This document shows, one piece after another, positions 43,679-52,127 of a DNA stretch of 64,000 nucleotides. This stretch comes from Kribbibacterium absianum. GTDB taxonomy: Bacteria > Actinomycetota > Coriobacteriia > Coriobacteriales > Atopobiaceae. The stretch is from positions 248,001 to 312,000 of the forward strand of contig NZ_JASJEX010000003.1 in assembly GCF_030067705.1 (NCBI RefSeq). The letters run 5' to 3'. The notes under the pieces are model-generated. The model worked only from the letters and a program-made list of their open reading frames with translations, searched no databases and had not been told where the DNA came from. Positions within the stretch are counted from its first letter, which is position 1, and each line of letters opens with the position of its first letter. The translations under genes and the position numbers were made by a program.

Positions 43679-43887
43679 AGCCGATTCCGGCCTGGGTTCC
43701 GGCGGTCAGTCGCAAAGCGCCCGAGCTCGGTGGCAGTCTCGAGCCACTCCGCGATCACGACCCGCGCGTTGGCCTCGGCCTCCCCGCGGGTGGGGCCGTC
43801 GGCCATGCAGCCGGGGAGGTTCGGCACCTCGGCGATCCAGGCGCCGTCCTCCTCGGACCAATGGGTGACGGCTCGCAAGTCGGCCAT
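43675..43887 (-). CDS. HicB-like antitoxin (no HicA seen)
   Basis: 70 residues. WSEEDGAWIAEVPNLPGCMADGPTRGEAEANARVVIAEWL is the HicB partial RNase-H fold. A C-terminal DNA-binding domain is absent or very short. No HicA toxin is adjacent on either side, so it is an orphan. It starts one base after the end of the upstream gene and so belongs to the long minus-strand operon. Confidence 0.8.
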   Translation of the reverse strand: MADLRAVTHWSEEDGAWIAEVPNLPGCMADGPTRGEAEANARVVIAEWLETATELGRFATDRRNPGRNRL

Positions 43888-43888
43888 G

Positions 43889-44692
43889 TCAGCCCTCCCT
43901 GAGCGATGCGACGAGCTCCAGGTACTCGCGCTTCAGCCCCTTGTCGATGGTGCCGGCCAAGGGCTCGGTTCGCTGCCTGAGGTCGCCCTTCGGGCCCCAG
44001 CCGTCGGCAGGGGAGGGCGCCGGCTCCTCGACCGGGGCGCATCGAGGCCGGTCCCAGCCACGTTCCCGCATCAGCTCGTCCCAGCTGGCCGGCTCCGCGT
44101 CCTTCAGCTCCTCGAGCGCCCTCGCGTGCTCCTCGGCCGTGTCCCGCCAGAGGGTCATCTCGATGAGGGCGTCCGAGAGGAACATGGCACGCTCGGTGGG
44201 CGAGAGGGCGTCCCAGCCCGCGACGGGGGTCCCGAGGAGCACCGGCCACGGGACGTCCTCGTATCCCTCGGAATAGAGCCCGTCCGTGAGCGTGTAGTCC
44301 TCCTCCGCCGGGTCGTCGGCGAGGTATGCGGCCTCGTCGGCCTTGTCGACGTCGACGAGCATCGAGAGGACGGAGTAGCGGAGCACGTCCGCCGAGAGCG
44401 TGTCCACGCCCATGCACCGCATCGGGACGAACGCCTTCCGCGCCTGGCGCACGGGCTCGACCTCCAGCATCGAGGCCACGGACACCTTGACGCGCTCCCC
44501 GAAGGCCGCGTCGCCGAACGACCTCGAGTGGGCCTCGCCGACCGGCTCCGCGCCCACCTCTTGGAGGCACTCCTTGAGCGTCGGCAGGGTGGAGAGGCGC
44601 ACAGGAGGGCGCCTGGCCTCGCGCCGCTCGCGCCAGATCTCGCGTAGCGCCTCCTCAATCTCCGCAAAGGGCGCGGCCGTCTGCTCGTCCAT
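43889..44692 (-). CDS. Unknown protein of the minus-strand operon
   Basis: 267 residues, mostly helical and acidic. No family is claimed; LSPTERAMFLSDALIEMTLWRDTAEEHARALEELKD (near residue 155) is a possible conserved core resembling immunity-type proteins. The ATG at 44692 has GGAGGAAA upstream; the open frame further upstream enters the neighbouring gene. Directly followed by HicB. Confidence 0.55.
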   Translation of the reverse strand: MDEQTAAPFAEIEEALREIWRERREARRPPVRLSTLPTLKECLQEVGAEPVGEAHSRSFGDAAFGERVKVSVASMLEVEPVRQARKAFVPMRCMGVDTLSADVLRYSVLSMLVDVDKADEAAYLADDPAEEDYTLTDGLYSEGYEDVPWPVLLGTPVAGWDALSPTERAMFLSDALIEMTLWRDTAEEHARALEELKDAEPASWDELMRERGWDRPRCAPVEEPAPSPADGWGPKGDLRQRTEPLAGTIDKGLKREYLELVASLREG

Positions 44693-44726
44693 GGTTTCCT
44701 CCACTCGCTTTACGGGCCGGGACGCC

Positions 44727-45509
44727 CTATTTGTCGCCTTCATCGTGCTCCAGCAGCTCACCGCAGGTGGGGCAGTAGCGGAGCGGCACCGCACCGCGGC
44801 CCAGGGCCTGGTTGTCCACGACGAAGCGCGGCCCCAGCCAGTCGCGCGTGACGATCTCGTAGCGCACGCTCCAGTCACTCACGTAGGGCTCTCCCCAGCG
44901 GCAGTGCGGGCACGGGGCGTCGGGGGCCGGCATGGGTCCGCACGGCCCTTGGAGCCTCTTGCCGCAGACGGGGCAGAAGGCGGCCTCCACGTTGCCGCCC
45001 CAGCAGCCCACCCCCGTCTGGCGGAAGCAGAAGACCCAGTCGAGGTGGGTCTTGCGCAGCAGGGAGAAGTCGGCCCCGAAGGAGCCGGGCATCGTCTCGC
45101 CCTCGAAGCGCTCCGCGCCCCAGGCCCCGTCGCCGCAGAAGGGGCACGCGCCGTCGTCCCGGCCGTTCGGGTACGTGGGGTTCCCGGCCGGGAGGACCGG
45201 GCCCTCCGCGCAGTGGCGCACGTTGCCGAGCTCGTAGCTGCCGAGCCTCACCCAGTCGCCGTTCGGGGCCTGTGTCGGCACGAACGGGAGGTAGAAGGGC
45301 ACGGCGACGTCCGCGTCCTGGTCGTTCAGTGCATGCACGAGGCGCGGGTCGGACGTGGCCAGGATCATTCGGGCCAGCCCCGGGTCCCCGGCTCCCCCGA
45401 CCGCCCGGGCGATCCGGACGGCCTCCGAGGCCCGGGCGCTCTCCACCGCCTCGCGCATCTCGTCCCACGTGAAGCAGGGGCGTTCATGGTCGTCTCCGGT
45501 ATCACGCAT
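44727..45509 (-). CDS. Protein with four CxxC zinc-binding pairs
   Basis: 260 residues. Cysteine pairs at 122/125, 179/182, 200/203 and 246/249 form two or more zinc ribbons (CPFCG, CPVCG, CPHC, CPTCG), similar in style to Lar-type restriction alleviation proteins but much longer. The N-terminal 100 residues are unrecognised. The ATG follows AAGGAGGGAAG and overlaps the upstream stop by eight bases. Confidence 0.6.
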   Translation of the reverse strand: MRDTGDDHERPCFTWDEMREAVESARASEAVRIARAVGGAGDPGLARMILATSDPRLVHALNDQDADVAVPFYLPFVPTQAPNGDWVRLGSYELGNVRHCAEGPVLPAGNPTYPNGRDDGACPFCGDGAWGAERFEGETMPGSFGADFSLLRKTHLDWVFCFRQTGVGCWGGNVEAAFCPVCGKRLQGPCGPMPAPDAPCPHCRWGEPYVSDWSVRYEIVTRDWLGPRFVVDNQALGRGAVPLRYCPTCGELLEHDEGDK

Positions 45510-46188
45510 CGCTTCCCTCCTTCTCCTTGAAGATGCCGTCCAGCACCTTGTCGAACCGCTCCTCCAGCTCCCAGAGCTCCTCCTCGTCGAGCCCTCGCTC
45601 GCGCCACGGGAGCCAGACCTTGAAGTACTGGCTCTGGAGCGACTCGCGGTTGACGTTGAGCTCGGCCGCGAAGTAGCGCATGGAGCCCTCGTAGAGGGCC
45701 ATGGCCTCCTCGTCGGTGAGCGCTACGCCGCCGGCGCGCAGCACCCGCTCGAGGCAGGCGCGGTTGGGCCACTTCCACCAGTCGCGCCAAAGGGGGCCGT
45801 CGTCGAAGCCGAGCAGGCGGCAGAGCGCCGACGCCATCCCGGCCGAGCGGGAGATCCCGCACTCGCAGCTCACCACGAGTGTCCTCGCCTCGGCGTGCGC
45901 CTTGACGAACTCGCAGACCCGCCGCCCCTCCTCCGCGCTCATGGCGTCCGGGTCGGTGGGGTCCGAGGAGTCCCAGAAGTCCAGGCAGAGCATGGGGCAG
46001 CCCAGGCCCGCCTCGTAGCCGTCCCAGACGGCGATGAGCGCGGGCGACTCCGCGTAGCCGCCCTCGATCGCCTCGACGGCATCGCTGTGGGATCCCACGT
46101 AGACGCGCTCGACGGAGAGGCCCTCGAAGCCGGGCGCCGGGGCCGCGACCCTTTGGTCCAGCAGGGTCTCGAAGATGCCGAGCTCCAT
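45502..46188 (-). CDS. Dual-specificity/tyrosine phosphatase-like protein
   Basis: 228 residues from the ATG at 46188. The phosphatase loop C-x5-R is present as CECGISRSAG (C108 to R114), preceded by a strand (RTLVVS), and D70 (LCLDFWD) stands where a general acid could be. The C-terminus has long charged helices. An alternative GTG at 46248 overlaps the upstream stop (GTGA) and would add 20 residues. It sits next to a metallophosphatase, so two phosphatase types are encoded together. Confidence 0.65.
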   Translation of the reverse strand: MELGIFETLLDQRVAAPAPGFEGLSVERVYVGSHSDAVEAIEGGYAESPALIAVWDGYEAGLGCPMLCLDFWDSSDPTDPDAMSAEEGRRVCEFVKAHAEARTLVVSCECGISRSAGMASALCRLLGFDDGPLWRDWWKWPNRACLERVLRAGGVALTDEEAMALYEGSMRYFAAELNVNRESLQSQYFKVWLPWRERGLDEEELWELEERFDKVLDGIFKEKEGSDA

Positions 46189-46244
46189 GGCGCGGCCGCC
46201 GCCCACCAAAGGGGGCGGCTCCTGGGCGCGCGTGACCGCCCGGC

Positions 46245-47063
46245 TCACCGTGCGCCCCGCTCGGGCTCGATTCCCTTCAGGCGCTCCCAGCGCCCGGAGC
46301 GCCACAGCTCCGGCCAGAAGTCCTGGAAGGGGAACGCGACCTCGCCCTCGCCGTCGTCGTAGAGGACGAGGCACGTGCCGTCGCCGAGGGGCGTTCCGCT
46401 GCCCGTGCAGGACAGCGTGTCGCAGGCCCAGAGGGTGCGGCCGCCCACGGTGGCCATGCGGGACACCGACGGGACGGGCGTGTGCCCGACGGCCTGGTCC
46501 ACGCCAGGCGCCGGGTCGATGGCCAGCTCCCTGAGGTCGGCCCAGAGCGGGCCGGGGATTTGCCGGCCGCCGCGGGCGCCGCCGCAGGACGCGAGCGCCT
46601 CCCAGCCCAGCAGGGCCTGCGTGTCGTTCAGGCCCTCTGCCAGCTCGTCGGCCGTGTGGGCGTCCGGGAGGTGCCGGCTCCGCCAGGCCTCCGTCACGCC
46701 CGCGTGGGTGACGAGCACAGGCCCCACCGTCACGGCGGCGATGGGGTCCAGGCCGAGGAGCATCTCGCGCACCTTCTCGAGGGCCTCGGTCAGCGTCCCG
46801 CGGATGGGGTCGCGCGCGAGGTAGGCGTGGTCGTGGTTGCCCAGGAGCAGCGCGACCTGACGCCCGTCCGCCTCCTGTGCGTCCTTCCAGTCGGCGAGGA
46901 CGCCGAGCTCGCTCATGGCGAGCTCGGGGGAGGCGCCCCAGTCGTCCGTCACGTCGCCCAGGAGCACATAGCGGCCCACGCCCATGCGGGCGCCGGTGGC
47001 CGCGATGAGCGGCAGCGCCACCGACGCCTTCAGGTGCAGGTCGCCGACGACCATCGTCTTCAT
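46245..47063 (-). CDS. Metallophosphoesterase, copy 1
   Basis: 272 residues. All calcineurin-like motifs are present: GDLHLK (7-12), GDVTDDW, GNHDH, THAG and GHTP. Substrate unknown. A second related gene is at 57654-58415 in the same element. The ATG follows GGAAGGAACC. The stop overlaps the alternative start of the phosphatase-like gene. Confidence 0.85.
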   Translation of the reverse strand: MKTMVVGDLHLKASVALPLIAATGARMGVGRYVLLGDVTDDWGASPELAMSELGVLADWKDAQEADGRQVALLLGNHDHAYLARDPIRGTLTEALEKVREMLLGLDPIAAVTVGPVLVTHAGVTEAWRSRHLPDAHTADELAEGLNDTQALLGWEALASCGGARGGRQIPGPLWADLRELAIDPAPGVDQAVGHTPVPSVSRMATVGGRTLWACDTLSCTGSGTPLGDGTCLVLYDDGEGEVAFPFQDFWPELWRSGRWERLKGIEPERGAR

Positions 47064-47083
47064 GCCGGTTCCTTCCTTCCGGG

Positions 47084-47521
47084 TTACCAGGACGCCGAGA
47101 ACCAGAACGCGTCGCCCGGCGGCGCTGAGACGAGGGCGTCGGCCACCTGCTTGACGGTGTCCGCGAGGAGCTCGCGTTCCGGGTTCGGCCCCTCGGCCCC
47201 GTCGCGCAGGTCATCGGGGTCGCCCTCCAGCAGGTCCCAGTAGCGGGACGGGTCGGCCAGCACGGAGAGGCAGTCGGCCCCGAGTCGGGCCACCTCGTCC
47301 CGGGTGAGCCGGTAGTATCCGCAGTTCTTGACCTGCTCGTGGAGCACCTTCGTCTCGACCCAGCGCATCACGGGCTCGAAACGGCGCCAGTAGGCCACCT
47401 CGGTCATGAGGCCGTCGCGCTCGAGGTTCCCCAGCGTCTCCCAGTCCTCGTTGTCCTCCGTGTCGATGGCGTCCAGTCGGACCGACGCCGGCGTGCGGTA
47501 CAGGTTCAGGTCCATTCCCAT
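47084..47521 (-). CDS. Unknown phage-type protein (DLNLYR... family layout)
   Basis: 145 residues. The layout GMDLNLYR, EVAYWRRFEPVMRWVE, NCGYYRLTRDEVARL resembles a small protein family common in phages (MGLDMYL..., EVxYWRKAN, NCGxYxVS). No enzymatic motif. The ATG follows GGAGGAGACC. It lies between the metallophosphatase and the two large paralogues. Confidence 0.55.
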   Translation of the reverse strand: MGMDLNLYRTPASVRLDAIDTEDNEDWETLGNLERDGLMTEVAYWRRFEPVMRWVETKVLHEQVKNCGYYRLTRDEVARLGADCLSVLADPSRYWDLLEGDPDDLRDGAEGPNPERELLADTVKQVADALVSAPPGDAFWFSASW

Positions 47522-47545
47522 TGGTCTCCTCCGATCTCTCCTTGT

Positions 47546-48928
47546 TCAGAGCTGCCGCTCCGGCACCTCGACGGGCTCCCAGGCGACCGAGGGGGCCAGC
47601 TCGTCGTCCGGCGCGTACACGTGCGTCACCGTCTCGTAGCGGCGGCCGTTCCGCTCGTGGAGGTAGAGGTCCGTCTCGATCACCGGCGCCACCAGCACTG
47701 TGTCCGAGGCGTCCAGGACGTCCGCGACCCTGTCCGCGTCGTCGAGCACCACCGCGCCGCCGGCGTCCGTCATGGCCGCCCACATGCGGGCGAGGTCGCC
47801 GCCGTGACACCCCGAGGGGCCGGACAGGCGCAGGCGCCAGCCGCGCCCCGAGACCTCCGGGTAGAGGTCGCAGCGGCTGTAGCCGTGGCCCGCGAGCACC
47901 TCGAAGGCGTGGTCCGGCGCGGCGCCCGGGCCGCGCAGCCACCCGGCGAAGGCCTCGGGGTCGTCGGGGTCCAGGTCGAGGAGCCCGTGGTCGCGCCCGT
48001 CGGCGAAGGCCAGGTACCAGGACCTGCCGTCCTCGTCGGGGAAGGTGCCGCGGCGGTACTGGCTCCCGTCGTCCAGCTTCCGGCCGGTGGCTCGGTACCC
48101 CTCGCGCAGCAGGTCGAAATACATTCGGCTGGTCAGCGGTCGGGTGTCCCAGGGGCCCTCCTCCGAGCGCCACGGGACGTCGGGCGCCTCGGCGCGCAGC
48201 CGGGCCGCCAGGGCGACGGCGTCCTGCTCGTCCATGTCGTTCAGCCAGGGGTTCCACTCCTCGATGCGCACCCAGTCCGCGCGGCTCATCTCGCCCCAGC
48301 GGCACTGCGGGGGCATCCGGGCCTCGGCGTCCGGGCCATAGGCCCCGTCGTCGAGCGCCCGGGCCACCTGTCGCGTCGCGGCCGCAAGGGCGCGGAGCAG
48401 CTCGCGGGACCGGTCGCTCGCCTCCAGGTCGCGCAGGCGGCCGACCGGCGGGCAGGGGAGGAGGCCCTGGCCGGCCTCGGCGATCATCACGTGGTCGATG
48501 GTGACGGCGCACCAGCCGTCCTCCTCGTGGACCGCGATCTCGTGCCAGCCACTCTCCTCGGGGAACTCGTCCCGCCAGTAGCGCCGGCGGATCTCCTCCT
48601 TGGTCTCGCCGGTCCTGGCGCTGTCCCACTGCCAGTCGTAGGCCAGGTCGAACTCCTCGGGGTCCAGCCAGTCGTCGATGTCCCCGCGGGGGAACTCCGC
48701 CCACACCCGCACCTCGCGCTTCCTGGTCTCAAGACCGTGCTCAGCGTAGAAGCGGGCCGTCTCGTCAGGGGTCTTGGCGTAGGGCATGAGGGGCTCGGCG
48801 CAGGCGAGCGCGAGGCACTGGCCCACGAGGCCCCAGGGCGTCCTCGGGCGCAGGCCGTACTCGGTGTGGAGCTCGAGCAGCTCCTGCACCTCGGGCTCGG
48901 TCATCTTGACCCGGAGCGGGTATCCCAT
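47546..48928 (-). CDS. Large unknown protein, paralogue 2
   Basis: 460 residues, not recognised. Shares its order of blocks with the preceding gene: PLRVKM, GQCLALAC, VWAEFPRGD, the central CRWGEM and RMYFDLLREGY, late DPEAFAGW, YPEVSGRGWRLRL and the C-terminal VAWEPVEVP. Acidic, tryptophan-rich, no membrane segment or signal peptide. GGAGGGACC precedes the ATG. Confidence 0.6.
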   Translation of the reverse strand: MGYPLRVKMTEPEVQELLELHTEYGLRPRTPWGLVGQCLALACAEPLMPYAKTPDETARFYAEHGLETRKREVRVWAEFPRGDIDDWLDPEEFDLAYDWQWDSARTGETKEEIRRRYWRDEFPEESGWHEIAVHEEDGWCAVTIDHVMIAEAGQGLLPCPPVGRLRDLEASDRSRELLRALAAATRQVARALDDGAYGPDAEARMPPQCRWGEMSRADWVRIEEWNPWLNDMDEQDAVALAARLRAEAPDVPWRSEEGPWDTRPLTSRMYFDLLREGYRATGRKLDDGSQYRRGTFPDEDGRSWYLAFADGRDHGLLDLDPDDPEAFAGWLRGPGAAPDHAFEVLAGHGYSRCDLYPEVSGRGWRLRLSGPSGCHGGDLARMWAAMTDAGGAVVLDDADRVADVLDASDTVLVAPVIETDLYLHERNGRRYETVTHVYAPDDELAPSVAWEPVEVPERQL

Positions 48929-48938
48929 GGGGTCCCTC

Positions 48939-50318
48939 CTAACGGTTTGAGGTCGTCTCGAGATTGGTGGCGTCTAGCCGTCTCATTGGCACCTTGACGG
49001 GCTCCCATGTGACGGCGCGGACCATTGCGTCGTTCTTGGGGTCGATGTAGATTGCGGCGCCGTAGTGGCTGCCAGCGTGCTCGTAGGGTTCCAGGAAGAG
49101 CCACTCGTCCCACGGCACGACCAGCATCGTGTCGGCGCCCACCAGCGCGTCGGCGACGGCCGCGGCACAGTGGAGCACGACGGGCACCCCTGCCGCGTCC
49201 AGGGCGTCGGCCATGAGGGCGATGTCGCCCGCGCGGTCGGTGAGGTCCCCCTCCAAATGCAGCCGCCAGCCCCTTTCGGACACCTCCGGGTAGAACTCGA
49301 CCCGTCCTGAGCGCCAGCCGCCCAAGACCTGGAACTCGTGGTCGTGGACCGTATGGGGCCTCTCCGCCCAGGGTGCGAACGCCTCCGGGTCGTACTGGTC
49401 GACGTCCATGAAGCCGGGGCGCCGGCGCCGCGCGAACGCGGCGTACCAGGCGCGGCCGTCGCCCGCAGCGAACTCGGAAGGCCGTGCGACGTCCAGGGTG
49501 CGCCCGGTTCCCTGGTAGGCAGCCCTCAGCAGGTCGAAGTACCTACGAGCCGTCAGCGGCTCCCGGGCCCAGATGCAGGGGTCGCCCGCGGCCGCGCGCT
49601 CGCGCAGGCGGCCGGCGAGGGCCTCGGCCTCGTCCGCGTCCAAGCGGTCGGGCCAGGGCGTCTCGCCGGTCGCGAGCGCGAGGTCCGAGCGCAGCACCTC
49701 CCCCCAGCGGTGCTGTGGCGCCAACCCGGCCTCGAGGGCCGGGCCGTACTCGGCGTTGTCGATGGCGGCGGCGATCTGGCGCGTCGCTTGTGCAAGGTGC
49801 CAGAGCCCCCGGCCGAGGGCCTCTGGCGTGGCAATCTGGACGAACTCGTCGGCCTCGAGGGCGTCCTCGATGGCCCAGGCGCCGCTCTGCGCGGCGATGC
49901 CGTCGTCGACGGCGATGAGGGACGAGTCGCCGGCCCAGTTGAGCGTGAGCCAGTGCCAGTAAGATTCGTCGGGGAACTCCAGGAGCCATGCGCGCTCACG
50001 CGCCTCTTCCAGTTCCCGACCCTCCAATTGGCGCCCCGTATCCCAGAAGACGTCCTCGGCGTACTGCTCGAGGGTCTTCCAGTCGTCAGGGTCCCCGCGG
50101 GGGAACTCGGCCCAGACGGTCAGCTCGCGGAAATGGGACGAGTCGGGAGCTCCGTTGGGATAGGCGGCGTAGGGCTCCAGCGGGTCGGTGCACGCGATGG
50201 CGAGGCACTGGCCCACGGCTCCGCAGGCGCGCCGCACCTCGTGCGGCCAGCCCGAGAGCGCCGGGATCGTCCGCCACAGCTCTGGCTCCGGCATGTTGAC
50301 GCGAAGCGGGTTGTCCAT
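48939..50318 (-). CDS. Large unknown protein, paralogue 1 (first gene of operon)
   Basis: 459 residues, not recognised; a tandem paralogue of the following gene (PLRVNM, GQCLAIAC, VWAEFPRGD, HRWGEV, RRYFDLL, YPEVSERGWRLHL, VTWEPVKVP). The paired blocks suggest the proteins may work together or recognise related partners. ACGGAGAA precedes the ATG. It heads a minus-strand run of nine tightly spaced genes down to 43675. Confidence 0.6.
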   Translation of the reverse strand: MDNPLRVNMPEPELWRTIPALSGWPHEVRRACGAVGQCLAIACTDPLEPYAAYPNGAPDSSHFRELTVWAEFPRGDPDDWKTLEQYAEDVFWDTGRQLEGRELEEARERAWLLEFPDESYWHWLTLNWAGDSSLIAVDDGIAAQSGAWAIEDALEADEFVQIATPEALGRGLWHLAQATRQIAAAIDNAEYGPALEAGLAPQHRWGEVLRSDLALATGETPWPDRLDADEAEALAGRLRERAAAGDPCIWAREPLTARRYFDLLRAAYQGTGRTLDVARPSEFAAGDGRAWYAAFARRRRPGFMDVDQYDPEAFAPWAERPHTVHDHEFQVLGGWRSGRVEFYPEVSERGWRLHLEGDLTDRAGDIALMADALDAAGVPVVLHCAAAVADALVGADTMLVVPWDEWLFLEPYEHAGSHYGAAIYIDPKNDAMVRAVTWEPVKVPMRRLDATNLETTSNR

Positions 50319-50696
50319 CGTTCTCCGTTCGCCCGGGGGTTGTGACGAATCTTGAGTGCGTACAAGTGTACGTTAATCTGGGGAATAATCAAGGGATTCT
50401 TTCGGGCAATTTCGTTAAGCTGTTGGTTCAAAAAACGTACCTAGTGTTTGCGCGTCTAGATGCCGACGTTCCAACGTCTTGTCCTTGTCTTCCCGGTGTC
50501 ATGACGCTGGGAAGACGATGGTAGTGCTAGAGAAAAGGTGCTGGTAGATTGTGCGTTAATAGTGGATTATTGAGTGAAGTGTCGTGGCGCTCGTTGGGTC
50601 GATCAGCCCTCGGCACTTCTCGGGGGAGGGGAACCGGTGCGGTCGATAACGTGCTCTCCACGACGCGATTCCCTCTCATGATAGGGAGAAGTACAT
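50319..50696. promoter_or_regulatory. Divergent promoter region of the long unknown operon
   Basis: AT-richer than its surroundings. CGTACA AG TGTACG (50359-50372) is a perfect 6-bp inverted repeat, 41 bases from the minus-strand operon start, and GTCTTCCC/GGGAAGAC (50487-50494, 50509-50516) is a hairpin or operator. No gene. The ATG at 50697 on the plus strand follows AGGGAGAA. Confidence 0.5.
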
Positions 50697-51350
50697 ATGA
50701 TCTATGTCTGTGAGCTTGAGATTGTTGAGAAGCCGGACGGCTGCTTCGAGGGGATGCTGTTCGGTGCGGACGAAACAATCAAAGCGTCGAGTACTAAGCA
50801 GGTCCTAGAGCGGGCCGTCGCGTTAATTCAGGAGGAGGTCACCTGGGATTTGCTCCGTGGACTATGGGACACACGCTTTCCTTTGGGGAACCAGCCTGTG
50901 GCCGGCGGCCGAGTGATCACGGTGGCCACGGACGTGACGGTGGACACCATTCCGATGGTGACGGTGGGACAGGCAGCGGCGATGCTCCGCATGGATCCTG
51001 CGGACATTGAGCTTCTCTGCGATGTGCATGTCCTGGGTCTGTGGAGCGTTGGGCAGACGCTCGTCGACCGCCGCAGCGTTGAAGAGGTCCTGTCGGATTC
51101 TTTCTTCAGCCCGCGGACGCTTTCGCTTATCGTCTCAGCCGCGAGGGCTTTGTTTGCCGATGAAGGGCTGAACAGAACCGTCGCCGAGGAATGGCTTGGC
51201 GATGTCGTTGCGGAGTGGCGGAGGGGAGAGCGTGCCGGGCTCCGGCTAGATGTCATCCGGAGGGAAATCCTCGACCGGATGGACGGCGCGGATCTCTTGG
51301 AGGCTGACATCTCGGCCGGTGATCGCCGAGGCGACCTGGTGGCCGGCTAG
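50697..51350 (+). CDS. Unknown protein with HicB-like start and HTH-like middle
   Basis: 217 residues. The first 45 residues (YVCELEIVEKPDGCFEGMLFG ... LERAVALIQEEV) have a HicB-like strand pattern. Residues about 88-127 (VTVGQAAAMLRMDPADIELLCDVHVLGLWSVGQTLVDRRSVEEVL) look like an excisionase-type HTH. The C-terminus is helical. Possibly a regulator of the divergent operon; it resembles no single known family. Confidence 0.55.
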   Translation: MIYVCELEIVEKPDGCFEGMLFGADETIKASSTKQVLERAVALIQEEVTWDLLRGLWDTRFPLGNQPVAGGRVITVATDVTVDTIPMVTVGQAAAMLRMDPADIELLCDVHVLGLWSVGQTLVDRRSVEEVLSDSFFSPRTLSLIVSAARALFADEGLNRTVAEEWLGDVVAEWRRGERAGLRLDVIRREILDRMDGADLLEADISAGDRRGDLVAG

Positions 51351-51444
51351 GAACTGGACAATGCATGGCTCCTTGCGACCGGTCAAAAGCATGGCGATGT
51401 AACGTCGTCGGCAAGACACGGGCAAGACGCTGGAGAGGCGGCGG

Positions 51445-51747
51445 CTATTCCTGAGCCAGCTTCTCCGCTGCGGCCATCAGGGCCTCGCGACCCCTCTCGT
51501 CGCACTTGAGGAACAACGCGCGCAGGCGGTCGGCCCGCACGTCGACGTCGTCCGCCGTGGTCCATCCGAGCAGGCTATTGGGATCGGTTCCCAACGCCCG
51601 AGAGACATCGCGCAGCTGGTCGGCATTCGGCACGGTGTTGCCGAGCTCCCACTGCGAGATGGTCTTCTGCGTCACGCCCACGGCGTCGGCCAGCTCCTGC
51701 TGGGACATGCGAACCGCGCGGCGGCGCTGGGCGCTCAATAGGGCCAT
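51445..51747 (-). CDS. XRE-family transcriptional regulator
   Basis: 100 residues with the HTH at MSQQELADAVGVTQKTISQWELGNTVPNADQLRDVSRAL (about residues 14-52) and a helical C-terminus. GAGGAGG lies ten bases before the ATG. Divergent from the subtilase cluster; likely controls itself and perhaps that cluster. Confidence 0.88.
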   Translation of the reverse strand: MALLSAQRRRAVRMSQQELADAVGVTQKTISQWELGNTVPNADQLRDVSRALGTDPNSLLGWTTADDVDVRADRLRALFLKCDERGREALMAAAEKLAQE

Positions 51748-52127
51748 TCCTCGGGAGCCTCCTCGCTCTTAGGGGTGGCCCTCAGTTTGAGCGTCGGAAA
51801 ACTCGCGTCGATGTGCCTTCAGGTAACTAGGAACCAAACGACTTAGTTACCTTCAGAAGATGAGAAGCAAAGGGAATAGACACCGGGCTGGGCAATGGGC
51901 GACTCATGTGGGTCGGCCGGCGGTGCGGTTGTGCGGCGTGAACGGCACTCAGTGGGCTCACCTGCGCTTTCTTGCCCTGTCTTCTTGTGCAGATGCAATG
52001 GGTATTACCGAATGCTCTTATAAGAGACAACGAAAACCACGTATCTTTCAGCCTCCCATTCAGTATCAAAAGAGCAATGAAAACTAAGGGACGGCCGTGC
52101 GCCGACCCGGGAGGCGAGTGGCCAATC
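51748..52127. promoter_or_regulatory. Intergenic region with inverted repeat between regulator and subtilase cluster
   Basis: Nine-base arms AGGTAACTA/TAGTTACCT (51821-51829, 51844-51852), 74 bases upstream of the XRE start, form a candidate operator. No gene otherwise. Confidence 0.5.
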
